Shown here: positions 22,279 through 35,000 of the stretch, in pieces
Numbering within the stretch: position 1 is the stretch's first letter
Layout of the letters: each line of letters starts with the position of its first letter
Position numbers and translations under genes: made by a program
Notes under the pieces: model-generated
Databases searched by the model: none
Seen by the model: the letters and a program-made list of their open reading frames with translations, nothing else
Told to the model about the DNA's origin: nothing
Source of the DNA: Diphasiastrum complanatum
Taxonomy: Eukaryota; Streptophyta; Lycopodiopsida; Lycopodiales; Lycopodiaceae
NCBI GenBank assembly: GCA_029204225.1
Contig: CM055108.1
Location: 16,584,222 to 16,648,221, forward strand
DNA length: 64,000 bases
Reading direction: 5' to 3'

Positions 22279-23205
22279 ACATCAACCTCAACAACAGCTG
22301 GCACTCTTAGGACCACCACCACGAGGACAACAGGATTTAGGAGCACAAAAAAATAGACATCCTCAAGAGTCTGCACACACACACCTGGTAGAAAACTTCT
22401 ACAATCAATCATATCATCCTGATACATCAATTCCATCATCTAGCAATCACCAGTATCAAACCGACAACTCATGCTCATGCAAACAAGCTGAGTATTTCAC
22501 ACCACAAGACAACCCAACTCAGCTAGCCATCCAAGATGGTTATGCTATCGCCACCGGACCCATGAGCAACCGCTACTTTATTTGTGATGAAACAGGACAT
22601 TTCATGGCTGATTGTAAAGTTAAAAACCAATACCATGCAGAATGTCCCGACTGTGTTCACAAACACAGCTTCAAAAACTGTATTAAACAACCTAACGGGA
22701 TCCTTCCAGCATGTCATATCACATCCGAACCTGTTAGAGTTCTGACTAGAGCACAACGCCAACAACACAAACATCAGCAAAACTAGGGACAATCAGCTGA
22801 CCCACATGGAAGCCATTTGACGGCCTCCACAGCACCAAAAGATTACCCAGACCCAAAAGTGGAACAAAGACAATACAACGAATTTCGAGATGAATTTTGG
22901 CGAGAGGAAAAACATATGAACAGTCCGTTATCAGCTCATATCCCCGAAAAGGAGCAATCCCTCCAGGGACTTGAAGTATTTTTTGACCTCCTGCAAGCTC
23001 AACTCACCATGCTATTCCATAGTGCTATCAAATCCGTCACCGGACTTCAACGTTATATCCATCGTAGTTTTTAGCTGCCTCCTATTCCTGATGAACAGCG
23101 AAAACCAGAAGCGATTCCTAAAATTCCTCAGATTCCTATGAATCTGATGAATATAGGTGTTACTAAGGGAAATAGCATTATACTACCCTTGTCCTATAAA
23201 GAAGG
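22094..23205 (+). pseudogene. gypsy 3 nucleocapsid C-terminus and linker
   Basis: This frame carries a third knuckle, YFICDETGHFMADC, with Tyr (TAC at 22574-22576) in place of the first Cys, and a fourth, CPDCVHKHSFKNC. It then continues through TAG at 22784-22786 and TAG at 23072-23074 into the linker before protease/RT, in one frame. It is cut at about 23205 by the inserted module; the linker resumes at 26881. The aspartic protease seen in element 2 is not recognised here and may have been lost at the insertion. Confidence 0.65.
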
Positions 23206-26200
23206 TGTTTAAATGAAATCAGAGTAGTGAAATTAGCCTGCCTACATGCTCTGACCTTGAAAATCCAATCACAAAAACAAGTTGTGCGAGAGATCACTTT
23301 CTGCGAGAGTTGAACCCTCGCAAACAGTCTGAACCCTTGCAAAACCTTTGCATGGCAGTCAAATCACCTTCTGAAATCTCGCAGACTTCCGTGAGGTCTT
23401 AGAATTTTGTGAAGAAGGTCCCTGCCAAAATTTGGGTGGAACTGAACAAGGAAAAGTGGATTTCACCTAATACGCACTCTAAATTCCGCTATATAAGGGT
23501 TGAATTCGAGTCATTTGTCACATTTGCTAGCGAAGCTCTGCCGAAATTTACAATGAAATTACCAAGTTCTTTGTTTGCAACCAAATTTCCTACAAGCTAT
23601 CATCTTCTCATACTGAACCCAGATCTGCGCTCTGAACTATAATTCTTGCCATCTGATACTCGTGATTTACAGTTTTTTGTCGTTTCCACACCTGTTTACC
23701 TATTCCACCGTTCTTTCTACTTTTTCGACCTTTAATCATCACTGCTAACATAGCCTCCTCATCCTTTGAAGACTTTGGCACCAAGCAGGTGATCTAGCAT
23801 GAAATCTCCGAGGCCACACAGATTTGGCCCTTACCCTCTAACGCTCTGATTCAACCATGGCTATAGACAACCGACCCAACTTCTTGAGGCAATGGAATTT
23901 TTCCCGGCGCTTTTTAGTTCTGAGATTAACATGGGCCTCGCCCTTCACGCTTACGCCACCTGGGAAGCGCTGAAGACACGCTTCCACTTTTTGTACCAAG
24001 GTATCACATACAAGGTCAGGATTAAGGCAAACTCGATGGTCACCATTGGGATTATGTCTGGTGACCATCGGCCCATCTCCCATCGCCAAGCCAAAACTCT
24101 GATCAAACCTTTCGTCACCCACACTGCACCAGAAATTCCAATCCAGACTGACAATGGATGCTATCACGGAACCCGTCATTCAGGCGTTTGCGCATCTATT
24201 GAATAACTTTCTGGTTATTTCAACATTTTGCAAGGACAGAATATAGTCCAAGCTACTGAGTCAGATAGTGGAATTCTTTCTGGAATTCTCTGGCCCCTCA
24301 GTTGTGCCATACGACTGGCATAACTTCCTCATTCGCGAACTAACTACCTCCATCAAACCCAACAACTGTGACCGTATCGCAACAGGCCCCCTGTTGTGTA
24401 ACTTTGCCTGTGTACTTCTCGAGGCGAAAGTGCTCGGCTTCCACCGCTCATTCCTTTTGTCTTCCATCCGCCATCTCAAGCATCCAGCTCCTCCCAACCT
24501 GCAGTTACTGATACAACGACCAACAAACAAATACGTGGTGCTGCCTCTACATCTTCATCTCCACCTGCTACCCAAAGATGCACCACCACCAATGCACTAA
24601 CAACTCCATCAGCCACCGCCACTTCTTCTTCCGTACAACCCTCCACTCTGGTCTCTGTTGTTACTACCCATCTTTTTGTTCCATCCACAATGGCTTCTGT
24701 TTCCATTCCCATTTCCTCTGTTAATACTACTTCCATTTCTGCTCCATTATCCACTACTCGGTCCATCACCATCGCATCCTCCATCACTCCTGCCGACACC
24801 GTTTCTCCCCTCATGTTTAAATCCCTCCGATTCTCAGTTGTCTCCCGACACTCTGGTGTGGATGCAAGTCATCAATTTTTTACCCCCACGTCAGACTCTT
24901 TCTGCTCCATCCTCATCTTCTTCCATACTCCACACCACTCTTCAATTCCCCTCCATTCCTCCCATCCTCTCGTTTGGACAAACCATTTCCCCCGTTTCCA
25001 CTGTTGCTTCTCAAACCCCACCTGCTTCGCCGTCAAAGGTTGCCGAGGGCAACCAACCGTTGCCTGATGATGCATTTGTTCAAACAGTTTTCATACCATC
25101 ACCAGATCGGACTGATCCCACTGTCCCAGATGGCATCAGGTCCAACGAGAACCTGATTGAAGATGATGACGACGGAACTCCACAAGTCATCGAGGCCGAT
25201 ACAACACAAGCCCCTACCAGTGCCAGTGTACCGGCTGCTCCCACCGACCTAACAACGACATACCAGACTTTGGGCAAATACATCCTAGAGGCAGTAGCAA
25301 CCAAAGCTATTTTAAAAAGCAGGGTACTACACCTGGCCACAAGCAACACATAGCTGCAAGCAGAACTCACCAAGCTGCAGCACGAGCTGATTCTAGCTCA
25401 GCAACATGAACAAGAAGGGCACCAGGAGATTGCCAGGCTGCAGCAAAAGGAGGAGGGCCTCAATCTATATATTCAAAGCCTCTCTAAAGCGTTGATAGAG
25501 GCCTCCACAAAGGTGCAGGAGCTTCAATCCGAAGCGTCGAAATGGCTTGCTCCCATCCAGGCGCAAGTACAATATTGGAAGCAGAGAATACGTGACATGG
25601 GGGCGGAAGTCAAGGCCCTACAAAGTGAAAAGCTCGCCTAGTTAGCTCAACCTGCACCAGACTCAAGGTCGCTATCTGAATCAAAGATGAATCTCTTTTG
25701 GCGTCAGGTGCAGGTCTATAGCCAAACCTTAAACAACTACCAAGCAGAGTTCAATAAATATCAGGCAAGCGCAACTCACGAGCTCGCCTAGGCCAAATAA
25801 GCCCTCAAGGCTTGCCAACAGTTCATGGAGAAAAAGACCCAGCGCACCCCCGTGGTAATTCCACCACCACCTGTTTTTGATGCTGCGTAGGCCAGTACAA
25901 GCCAGGACCAAAGCCAGCAAGCAGTAGGGGGATTTAGCCAAGATCAAGGGTCCGAAGGCCAAGACCAAGGACCAACGGATATGGGTGCTGAGACGCGGGA
26001 CCAAGGCCAAGGCAAAGGTACCAGCCAAAGCCAAGAGGAAGGACATGCCACATCGTCTAGAGGTTCGCGCACCATATCTACCAGCCAGGCCTTCCAAAGA
26101 CCAAAGCCTGTGGAGAAGAAAATAAATGAATTCCTATCAAAGTATCCCCAAGAGCCATCAAGAGGCGGCTGGCAGATATCGTTTTCAGCTCAAACAATCA

Positions 26201-26880
26201 AGGGCAAGGAACTGCAAGCATTACCCGCCCTCCAACCACAACCAGAGTGGCATCAACAGTTGTTTGAAAGAGACCCTGCGGCCATCAGGGCCTATGTGAC
26301 AAGTTCGCAACAATTACAGGTGAACGCACACTTCCTGCCATGTACATGACGATCCAAATGGGCGGAATGCGGCACCCCTCTGGACAAACTCACAATTCAA
26401 AACTTCAATTGGCCGATCATTCATTCAGAGTACGGTTGGACTACGGATGTAGATGCCAAAAGGGCTCTCACCACATTCACGAATCACTATATCAATTGCC
26501 CTGATTCAACAGTCTGCGCGACAACCACTTAGGCCCGAGACTTAGAGCATCTAATGGGGATAGAAACTAAATGAGACAATTTTATCCCCCCCATAATCTT
26601 TGATCTTAATAAGGTGCTACCTTTAGACAAAGTCGAAGATCAGCTGCCAGTCGCTCGTGTGTATTATCAAACTGCCTTTCTTGTCGATCCATGGACATGC
26701 AGATTCTAAGCAGGGTACCAAGATTGGCTGAGAGGAGTCCACAAGTCCCTTCACACGCCCAAGGACTTGAAAAAACTGGACCACCTCACCTTTATGGAGG
26801 ACGTCACAACCTACCTGATCCAACAAAGACGGGCGAAGAAGACCCTTTACTGAACCGGCAGAGTGCCGAGGGACCGGCAG
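23206..26880 (+). mobile_element. accessory-ORF module, copy 2 (inserted in gypsy 3)
   Basis: Direct repeat of 1206-4631, near-identical over long tracts. It separates the gag linker of element 3 (up to about 23205) from its continuation (GATGAAGTTTGGG at 26881). No terminal repeat or clear target duplication is visible at either junction, so template switching or recombination is as likely as transposition. Confidence 0.7.
23750..26868 (+). pseudogene. accessory ORF copy 2
   Basis: Homologous to copies 1 and 3, and unnamed. The start codon is ATA (23750-23752), as in copy 1. It has the N-terminal domain (23900-24460), a Ser/Thr/Pro-rich linker with frameshifts (24460-25070), then the best-preserved coiled coil of the family (about 25353-25640; heptads such as 'EIARLQQKEEGLNLYIQSL'), a Gln/Gly/Ser-rich stretch (25880-26090) and the 'ALQPQPEW' C-terminal domain (26230-26800). 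Several stops sit where copy 1 has Gln or Trp; for example TAG at about 25638 faces TGG in copy 1. Confidence 0.65.
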
Positions 26881-29800
26881 ATGAAGTTTGGGATACAATC
26901 GACAATGATACGGTAAGTGAGGCCACAACACCACCCATTCAAAAACCACAAAAACCTCGATTACAAAAAAATACCATTATTGCTACAAAATTAACCGAGC
27001 GACAAAAACAGATGCGTGCGAAGCTTAAACAACCAATCAAGCCCTTGTCAGAGGGGACAAACAACAAACACTCCGACAAAGCTTCCACGTCTGATAAAGA
27101 ATCACGTCAAATGATTCCTAAAGTCCCAGAACATTTTGTGGACCCACCTTTCGATCTTCCACAGAAGTTCAAAGACTTTACACTGGATGACGTTGTTATC
27201 CAATTACCGCAGCCACATCGGGAACCTACACCAAGTTCCAATTCCTTTGAAGGACCCGCTAAGACAATTCCACTAAACCTTAAAGATCCTGACGAGGACA
27301 TAGATCGAATAGTTCATGTTGGTGCACATTTGTCATCAACCCAACTGTCTGATCTAGAGACTTTATTACGCAAATACAGGGATGTATTTGCATGGAATTA
27401 TACCGAGATGAAAGGATTCCCCCCTGAAATAGAAGTACATCGGATTCCTCTAGAAGACAATGCTAAGCCTGTTAGAGCTAAACCTTACCGCAGTAACCCA
27501 GTCTATCGCGAGAGGATCGACGAAGATATTAAGAAATTGTTGGATGCTGGCTTCATTTATGAAGTCCAACATACTGATTGGGTATCACCCATTGTGGTTG
27601 TACCCAAAAAAAATGACAAGCTTCGTATCTGTATTGACCTCAAGAACCTTAATGCGGTTACGAAGAGAGACCATTTTCCCTTGCCCCTAACAACCCAAAT
27701 ATTAGAGGAAATGGCAGGAGCTGAAGCTTTCAGCTTCTTGGATGGGTTCAACGGCTATTTCCTTGTTCAAATAGCCCCTAAAGATAAACATAAAACGACT
27801 TTTGCCACAGAGAGCGGTGTTTAGGCTTATAATGTTATGCCTTTTGGCTTATGTAACGCCCCCTCAACATTCCAACGGGTCATGCAACTGGCCTTTCAAG
27901 ATCTGTTACATCGGGTCGTGGAGATTTATCTCGACGATCTAGGCGTACATTCTTCCACTGCTACGCACCTAGACGCCTTGGAGAAAATCTTCATTCGTTG
28001 TCGTAGGTTCGGCATCTCACTAAACCCTGATAAATGCCAAATATGGGTCACCCACGGGGTTGTACTCGGGAATATAATATTAAAGGACGGTATTTCTATC
28101 GACCCGTCAAAAATCAAGGTTATCGTGGACATGCCCCTACCTGCAACAATGAAGGAAGTATATGTCTTCCTCGGTCATACCAACTATTATCGCATCTTTA
28201 TAATCAACTATGCCGGCAAGGCACGTCTCGTTTATTTAGTTGTGGTAGATCCTCGTTGGACCGAAGAACGAATTAAGGCCTTTGAGGAGTTGAAGACAAC
28301 ACTCACAACGGCTCCCATACTTTGCTCGCCAGATTACATGACAGAATTCCATGTGCATACTGACGCAAGTAAGTATGTTATTGGGGGTCTTCTTGCACAA
28401 CCAGGCGAGTATGGCAAGGACTTTCCCATACGTTTCTTAAGCAGGCAACTGGTGCCTGCTGAAGTAAACTATACCACTACCGAGAGAGAAGCATTGGCAA
28501 TGGTCTATGCAGTACAACAACTACGACATTATTTATTAGCCCAGACCTTTGCTTTCTACACAAACTATCAAGCACTCCTATATATCGTTAATAAGTCCTG
28601 TAAGACGGGACGAATAGCTCGATGGCTACTAATTTTGGAGGAATTTAATTTTCGTATAGTCATTCGAAAAGGGTCCCAACATTTCATGGCGGATCACCTT
28701 TCCAGACTACCAAGTGCTGAAAAAGTAACTGCACCAGTCAACGATGATCTTCCTGATGCATGCCTTTTTCAGATTGATACCACACCCCTATGGGCTGAGG
28801 AGATCACTTAGTTCCTCACAACAGGCCGACTAAAAAAAGGCCTGTGTAAAATGAAATTTTTTTTTTTTTTAATAAAAGCAGCGCCCTTTCAGTTAATTGT
28901 GGGACAACTTTACAAAAGGGGCGTTGACGACATTATTCGACGATGTGCCTATAAATCTAAGATACGACCGATAATATCCCAGGCTCATGAGGGCATCGGA
29001 GGTGGCCACTTTTCTGCTGAAACCACAACGAGGATTATCCTTCGAGCAGGATTGTGGTGGCCATCTTTGTTTAAAGACACGTTTGTTGTCATTAAAGCAT
29101 GTGATGTCTGTCAAAGAGCAAAGCAAAATACCAAAACAGACTTCACACCATTGACTCCCATTATAGAAGGCAAAGCCTTCCATAAGTGGGGGATTGACTT
29201 TGTTGGACCCATCAGTCTAGCAGCGAAACATACCCAAGCTCGATATATCCTCATAGCCACATATTACGCCACTAAGTGGGTAGAGGCCCGAACAACGAAG
29301 GACGCCAATACAAAAACAGTTACACATTTTCTTTACGAAAACATTATTACCCATTTTGGCTATCCCATGGAGCTTGTTAGTGATCGCGACACACATTTTT
29401 TAAATGCTATCATTGATAATCTCCTACGCCATTACCTTGTCGTTCACAAAAAAAGTACACCGTACTATCCTAGGTGTAATGGCCAGGCTAAATCAACTAA
29501 CAAGACGATCTGTAAGATTCTAACCAAGATAGTTGAAACCAGTCACTCTGATTGGGAAACAAAACTTTTCTCAGCTATCTGGGCTTACGCACCACCCCGA
29601 AGAAAGCCACTGGGTGGGTAACCCCTTTCCACTTAATATACGGTCAAGAAGCGGTAATGCCCATAGAATTCATAGTACCTTCACTACGAGTTACGGAGGC
29701 TTTTTCAACAGATCTCTATGAAAAAGCTTCCATCAAACAACAAGTCAAAACCAGGCTATTTACGCTAGCTCAGTTATGTGAGACAAGACTAATATCTTAT

Positions 29801-29959
29801 CATGCACAACTAGTTAACAAACGATGCCAAAAAGCCTGGCATGACCGTCACCTACGCAATAAAGATCTACATTTAAGTGACCAGGTACTTCTTTATACAT
29901 CAAAGAAGCACCCCGACAAGTTGAAGTTCAGAAGTGAAGGGCCATACGTTATTAACTAA
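26881..29959 (+). pseudogene. gypsy 3 pol: RT, RNase H, integrase
   Basis: One frame from 26881 to 29621, interrupted by TAG at 27822-27824 and 28809-28811. RT begins near 27380 (DVFAWNYTEMKG), with KNDKLRICIDLKNLN, then after the TAG MPFGLCNAPSTFQ and the YLDD catalytic motif. RNase H has HTDASKYVIGG and TEREALAMVYA, but its later Asp is Asn (YTNYQAL, AAC at 28563-28565). Integrase has the HHCC zinc finger (GGHFS...CDVCQRA), first Asp (KWGIDFVGP) and second Asp (LVSDRDTHF), but the catalytic Glu is Lys (NGQAKSTNK, AAA at 29490-29492); the element at 37521-37841 has Glu there. A frameshift near 29600 moves the integrase C-terminus (YGQEAVMPIEF) into another frame ending at 29959. Confidence 0.85.
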
Positions 29960-30454
29960 ATATTTTCTAATGGTGCAGTCCAGTTACAAACACTTGACGG
30001 GACACTCCTAGACACTGTCGTAAACGGTGGTCGTCTACGGCGGTACTACGAAGAGTTGTTCTTTGTTGACCCAATTTAGGATCTTTTCCCTTGAAGATCA
30101 AAAAAAAAAAATTATATTATTCCCTTGTACATCTTGCCTATTGTTCACCTCGTTCCTTGTTTATACTTCATATCATTACTTATGTACATTCTATGCATTT
30201 TTTTCTTTCTTTTTTCTCTTTCTTCTGTTCATACTCATGGGTCATGGGTGTTCTAGATCGACAACTGATAGGCTACTCCTTAAGAAATCATTCTTACACT
30301 TTGGCCACCTCATCTCTGTCTCACTGGTATCTCAGGGTAACCAGCATTCCTCGAGATACACCTCTTTTATAAGAACTTCTACTGTGAGCTACAGTCCTAT
30401 TTTCCTTGGAGTTCTTCACTTGCATCAAACAGATCCATTTATGCATCATGAGAG

Positions 30455-31095
30455 TCCCTTCAGATCTCGACCGGAACCCTTCTTCGAATCTCGACCGGAG
30501 CAGTTTTGTTAGATCTCCCGAAGCAATCCCTTCAGATCTCGACCGGAGCCTTCCATCGAATCTCGACCGGAGCAGTTCCGTTAGATCTCGACTGAAGCAG
30601 TTCCTTTAGATCTCGACCGAAGCAGTCCCTTCAGATCTCGACCGGAGCCTTCCGTCAGATCTCGACCGAAGCGGTTTAGTCAGATCTTTACCAAAGTAGT
30701 TCCTTCAGACCTCGACCAAAGCAGTTCCTTCAGATCTTGACCGAAGCAGTTCCTTCAGATCTCGACCAGAGCCTTCCTTTGAATCTCGACCGGAGCAGTT
30801 TTGTTAGATCTCGACCGAAGCAGTTCCTTCAGATCTCGACCAAAGCAGTCCCTTCAGATCTCGATCGGAGCCTTCCATCAGATTTCGACCGAAGCGGTTT
30901 TGTTAGATCTCGACCGAAGTAGTTCCTTCAGATCTCGACCGAAGCAGTTCCTTCAGATCTCGACCGAAGCAGTCCCTTCAGATCTCGACCGGAGCCTTCC
31001 TTTGAATCTCGACCGGAGCAGTTCTGTGAGATCTCAACCGGAGCAGTTCTGTGAGATCTCAACCAGAGCAGTCATTTTGAATCTCGACCGGAGGA
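30455..31095 (+). repeat. 25-bp minisatellite in gypsy 3
   Basis: About 25 degenerate tandem copies of a 25-bp unit of the form AGTYCCTTCAGATCTCGACC plus GRAGC, with AGATCT as its core. Because the unit is stop-free and 25 is not a multiple of 3, all three frames are open here, which explains the apparent Ser-Asp-Leu-Asp-Arg-rich frames. It lies between integrase and the accessory ORF. Confidence 0.85.
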
Positions 31096-31729
31096 CATAC
31101 ATTCAAATTTTACGAACCAGCATGTCCCATCTCCCTTGCAACCAGACGACGGCGACAATAAATGCCCTCTCACCGAAGCCATTCGCACCTCAGCGAACTA
31201 CGAAGCTCAAGCATTTTCTAGCGACGATCTGTGGCGATCTTCCTACTCTTGACACCGATCCTGGCGCTCGACTATTCAATCCGTCCATCATCATCTTCAC
31301 ACCATCTCCCCATCATTACCACTCCCTTATGAGCGCCATCACCGAAATCTTCAACACAAATGTCGCCTGCAGAATACCTTATATCTCAAGTTTCGCATGC
31401 TGAGGGGTAGTGACACATGAGCACTTATCACGCTCCTGTCACACTATTGAACATCCTACAATCACAATCACACACCATACACCTTCAACCTGCTTCATCC
31501 CTGACAGATACACATCCATAACATTAAAAACATTGTCAAACACCTCCACTTCCTCCTATTCCACTCGCCATCTTCTTCACTCAACCTCACTCTATTCACC
31601 CACCTTTACTTCATCACCCACACCGCTCTACCCAACACAACCATCTTCCACATAACTCCCTTTCCAAACTCGTTCATACATCCCTTCCCCCACACTTTCT
31701 GAACCATTCTGCACCGCCACTTCCCATCT

Positions 31730-31990
31730 CAACCGAAGCCACTACATTAGATCTCAACCGAAGACATCTCAACCGAAGCCACTCCATCATATCTCAACTG
31801 GAGCCCAACCTTTCCCATCGCAACCGAAGCCACTCCATCAGATCTCAACCGGAGCCCAACCTTTCCCATCTCAACCAAAGCCACTCCATCAGATTTCAAC
31901 CGAAGCCCAACCCAGCAGATCTCAGTCGAAGCCACTCCATCAGATCTCAAGCGGAGCCTAACCTTTCCCAGCTCAACCGAAGCAGTTTTT
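31730..31990 (+). repeat. second block of the same minisatellite family
   Basis: About ten degenerate units related to the block at 30455 (ATCTCAACCGAAGCCACTCC and ATCTCAACCGGAGCCCAAC types), ending about 30 bp before the ATG of accessory ORF copy 3. Confidence 0.75.
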
Positions 31991-32020
31991 CCAGATTCCT
32001 CCTTCTTCCATTTTCCAACC

Positions 32021-35000
32021 ATGTCGTCCAACCCCCATTCCAGTTCAGATGATCCCAAAGCAAGCAAGCTCGACATCTAGTTGTGCAAGCTTGACCTTAC
32101 AGAGATGCAGAGCTGGTACCAGCAGGCGGAGTCCTTTTTCAAGGAAATCGAATTTCAGATCCCTATCTTGACAGGTTATCAAAGCCCCTATCTGGTACAC
32201 ATGGCATATGCAAATTGTCATACTACAGAAAGATCATGTCAGATCATAGTTCCCCCTATCAGGAATTATGTCTATAATGTATCCTTTGTGGCAGCTGACT
32301 TGCAACCTTATGGTTTTCAACGAGGGACAAACACTATCACAAGGACACTCCAGAAGATAGAGCAAACGACATATTTTAAATATATTGATCCCTCTGTGAC
32401 CAAGTGGAAGAACAAGGATGGGTACAGGCTGGAAGCAATCAATGACAAACAACCTCAAGCAGCATGTGCATATCTCACCAGATGCACACAGAAACCTCGA
32501 ATGAAAGTGTTGAGAGTACCCATGTCCCTGTTTCACATGTTGGCAGATTCACGACTGCATGCCCAGAACCTCTATGATTGGGCACAGTTTGCTTCGAATT
32601 GTCTTCATGAGTGCATTAAGCACAAGCAGCCTATCACGATATTAGGATATCTGATGACAAATATCACTCTGCACCAAGTACAAAACGGGCCAAAGCTCCA
32701 ACAACAATTGCAGCTTGCGGACAAGGCATGGGATATTCTCATTGAACACAAGAAGCCCAAGCATGCAAGGACAACTTCACCATCAGGGTCCCAGGCCAAC
32801 CGAGTCAATACAAGTATCCTCCCTCTGGTACACAAGCCAAGAAGCCCACCCCAGAATCCACAAGCAGCTGCAACCTCTGGAGCTCCACATGTAGATATCT
32901 CAAGGGCTCAGTTGCCAGGTACACGGCAACAACAAAGACAAGGGAAGCTTCAAGCTGGGAGCACATCACCGGTGGGATTAGTTTCACATGGTTCCACGTC
33001 AGATGGTGGCAGCTCGTCCACAGCATCACAACAACAGTCGTCACCCTCACATGTCATCGACGAGAGTGATGGAGCAACTACATCCACACTGGCACCTGAT
33101 ACGACAATACCTCAAGTCCCAAGTCAGCCAGATGAGGCCACCACCCCACCCACACTAATTACAACACCAATGCCACCAACATCACCACTGGCACAAGTTT
33201 TGGGGGGGGAGAGTGGGGATATCCAGTCTCCAAGACACGGGAGCAGCCCAGGCCCAGCAAGTCCACATATTGGACACATCTCAATATTTTGATGTTGTGG
33301 ACCTGATGGAGATAAGCGACGATGAACCAGAAAAGGGAAAGCAGCCAGGAAGAAGTCAAACACCTCCACCTCCACCTCCACCTCCATTTTCAGTTCTAAC
33401 ACCACGCCTATTTTTTGGTTTAGCCTCACCATCCCACACCCCAGATCAGTACCCAACCCTCTCTAACCCTGAAAAGCTCACTGAAGCAGCCAAACACTCA
33501 ATGATTGGCCTATCCGAAATGAGCTACCACATGCATTGGTTGGTGAGCCAACATCAAGTTCTAGAAAGCAAAGTCCAACATCAAGACCAAGAGATTGCAT
33601 GATATCAAAGGATGGCCAAAGAAAAAGAAAAAGAGACAGTAGAAAGCAAATCCGTGATGGTCGGGCAGAAAACCACCTTGGAAGAGGTCCAGCAGCAACT
33701 GAAGCACCAGATGGTCCAAATCGACCAAGTACGAGATGGATCATCGGGTGCAATGACAGTCAATGCTCCTCCAGTCAAGCCCGAGGACATTCAAATTCAG
33801 GCCTCACAGGATTCAGCCATCCGGATGGAGAAATACATAAGGCTGATCCAAGAGCGAGAGGCCAATAAAAAGAATTTAAAAAACATTCTCGCGAAACAAG
33901 AGAAGATCATCCTGGAGTCCCAGAAGCAGCTTGAAGAAACAACGAAGGCCCTACAGCAAGTCTTGGACAAGGTGAACCAATTATGGGACACGACGTGCAA
34001 GGCCCAAGCAGATGCTCATGTAACGAAGCCACGGGACGATGATGGGAATGATGGAGCAGGGAATCGGGATGGGCAAACCCACCGATCAGACGGTAGCTCA
34101 AGATCGGGTGGCCAGAGAGCCAATGCTGCTTCCATGAGCTTTCCCTGACCCCCTCCCACCTTTAACCCTTCCTCCTATTCCGCATTTATTTTCTCTGAAA
34201 CATTCATTCCAACTTACCCAATTCTTCTATCTCCTCTTTCTTCATCATCTCCTAGTCAAATAATGGGCCCATCAAAAGGTCCAGCTAACACCCACAAAGC
34301 CCGACGGGACGAGTTCCTCCAACAACTCCACTCCCCCAGTGCTGCATATAACTTATTATTTTTGCCTCCTCCTAAACCGTTCACCCCTGCACCTCTCTCC
34401 CCAGATCACTCCATCCCCAACCTTCCGGAGACTAACACAGACATTGGAGCCGATGATGACTTCTTGGCTGACCAACTGGAGACAAGAAGATTCTCGCCCA
34501 GGCCAGACATGGGTGCAAGTGAGCCGTCGACAAGCGAGCGAGCAAAAGAGAAAGACACGGGCACCAAGGCCCTTGATGATTATCTGGCAAGACTGTCCCA
34601 GCCGCATAGGACAACTTCCTCTACCCGGCCTAGAAGTAAACTGGCTGATACAAGGGAATCAAAGCGATTTGAAAGAAAATACCCTCCCAATATGAGGGGC
34701 GACAAAGAAGACATCGATCAAAGCCAATACTCCACCAGGGACGAGATTGTTGCCGCACTACAACCGCAGCCAGAATGGCAAAGCAAAGTCCTGAAGGATA
34801 GCAGGCGACTCTAGGATTATTTGAGGGCACTGGCATGGAAGCGAGTGGATCCTTTTTACATGCCGCTCAAATGCAGAAACCCATGGCCGGTGGAAAATCC
34901 TCAAGTGGAGTTAGTAAACTGGCCAGTCATTTCAGAAATTACAAAGAGAACCTCCCCGGATGATCTGAGGCTATAGTTACTAGACTTCAGGCACAAATAC

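Noticed and set aside
30455-31403. Overlapping Ser-Asp-Leu-Asp-Arg-rich open frames that could look like a repeat protein
   Set aside because: The 25-bp repeat lacks stops and opens every frame. There is no start context or conserved flanking coding.
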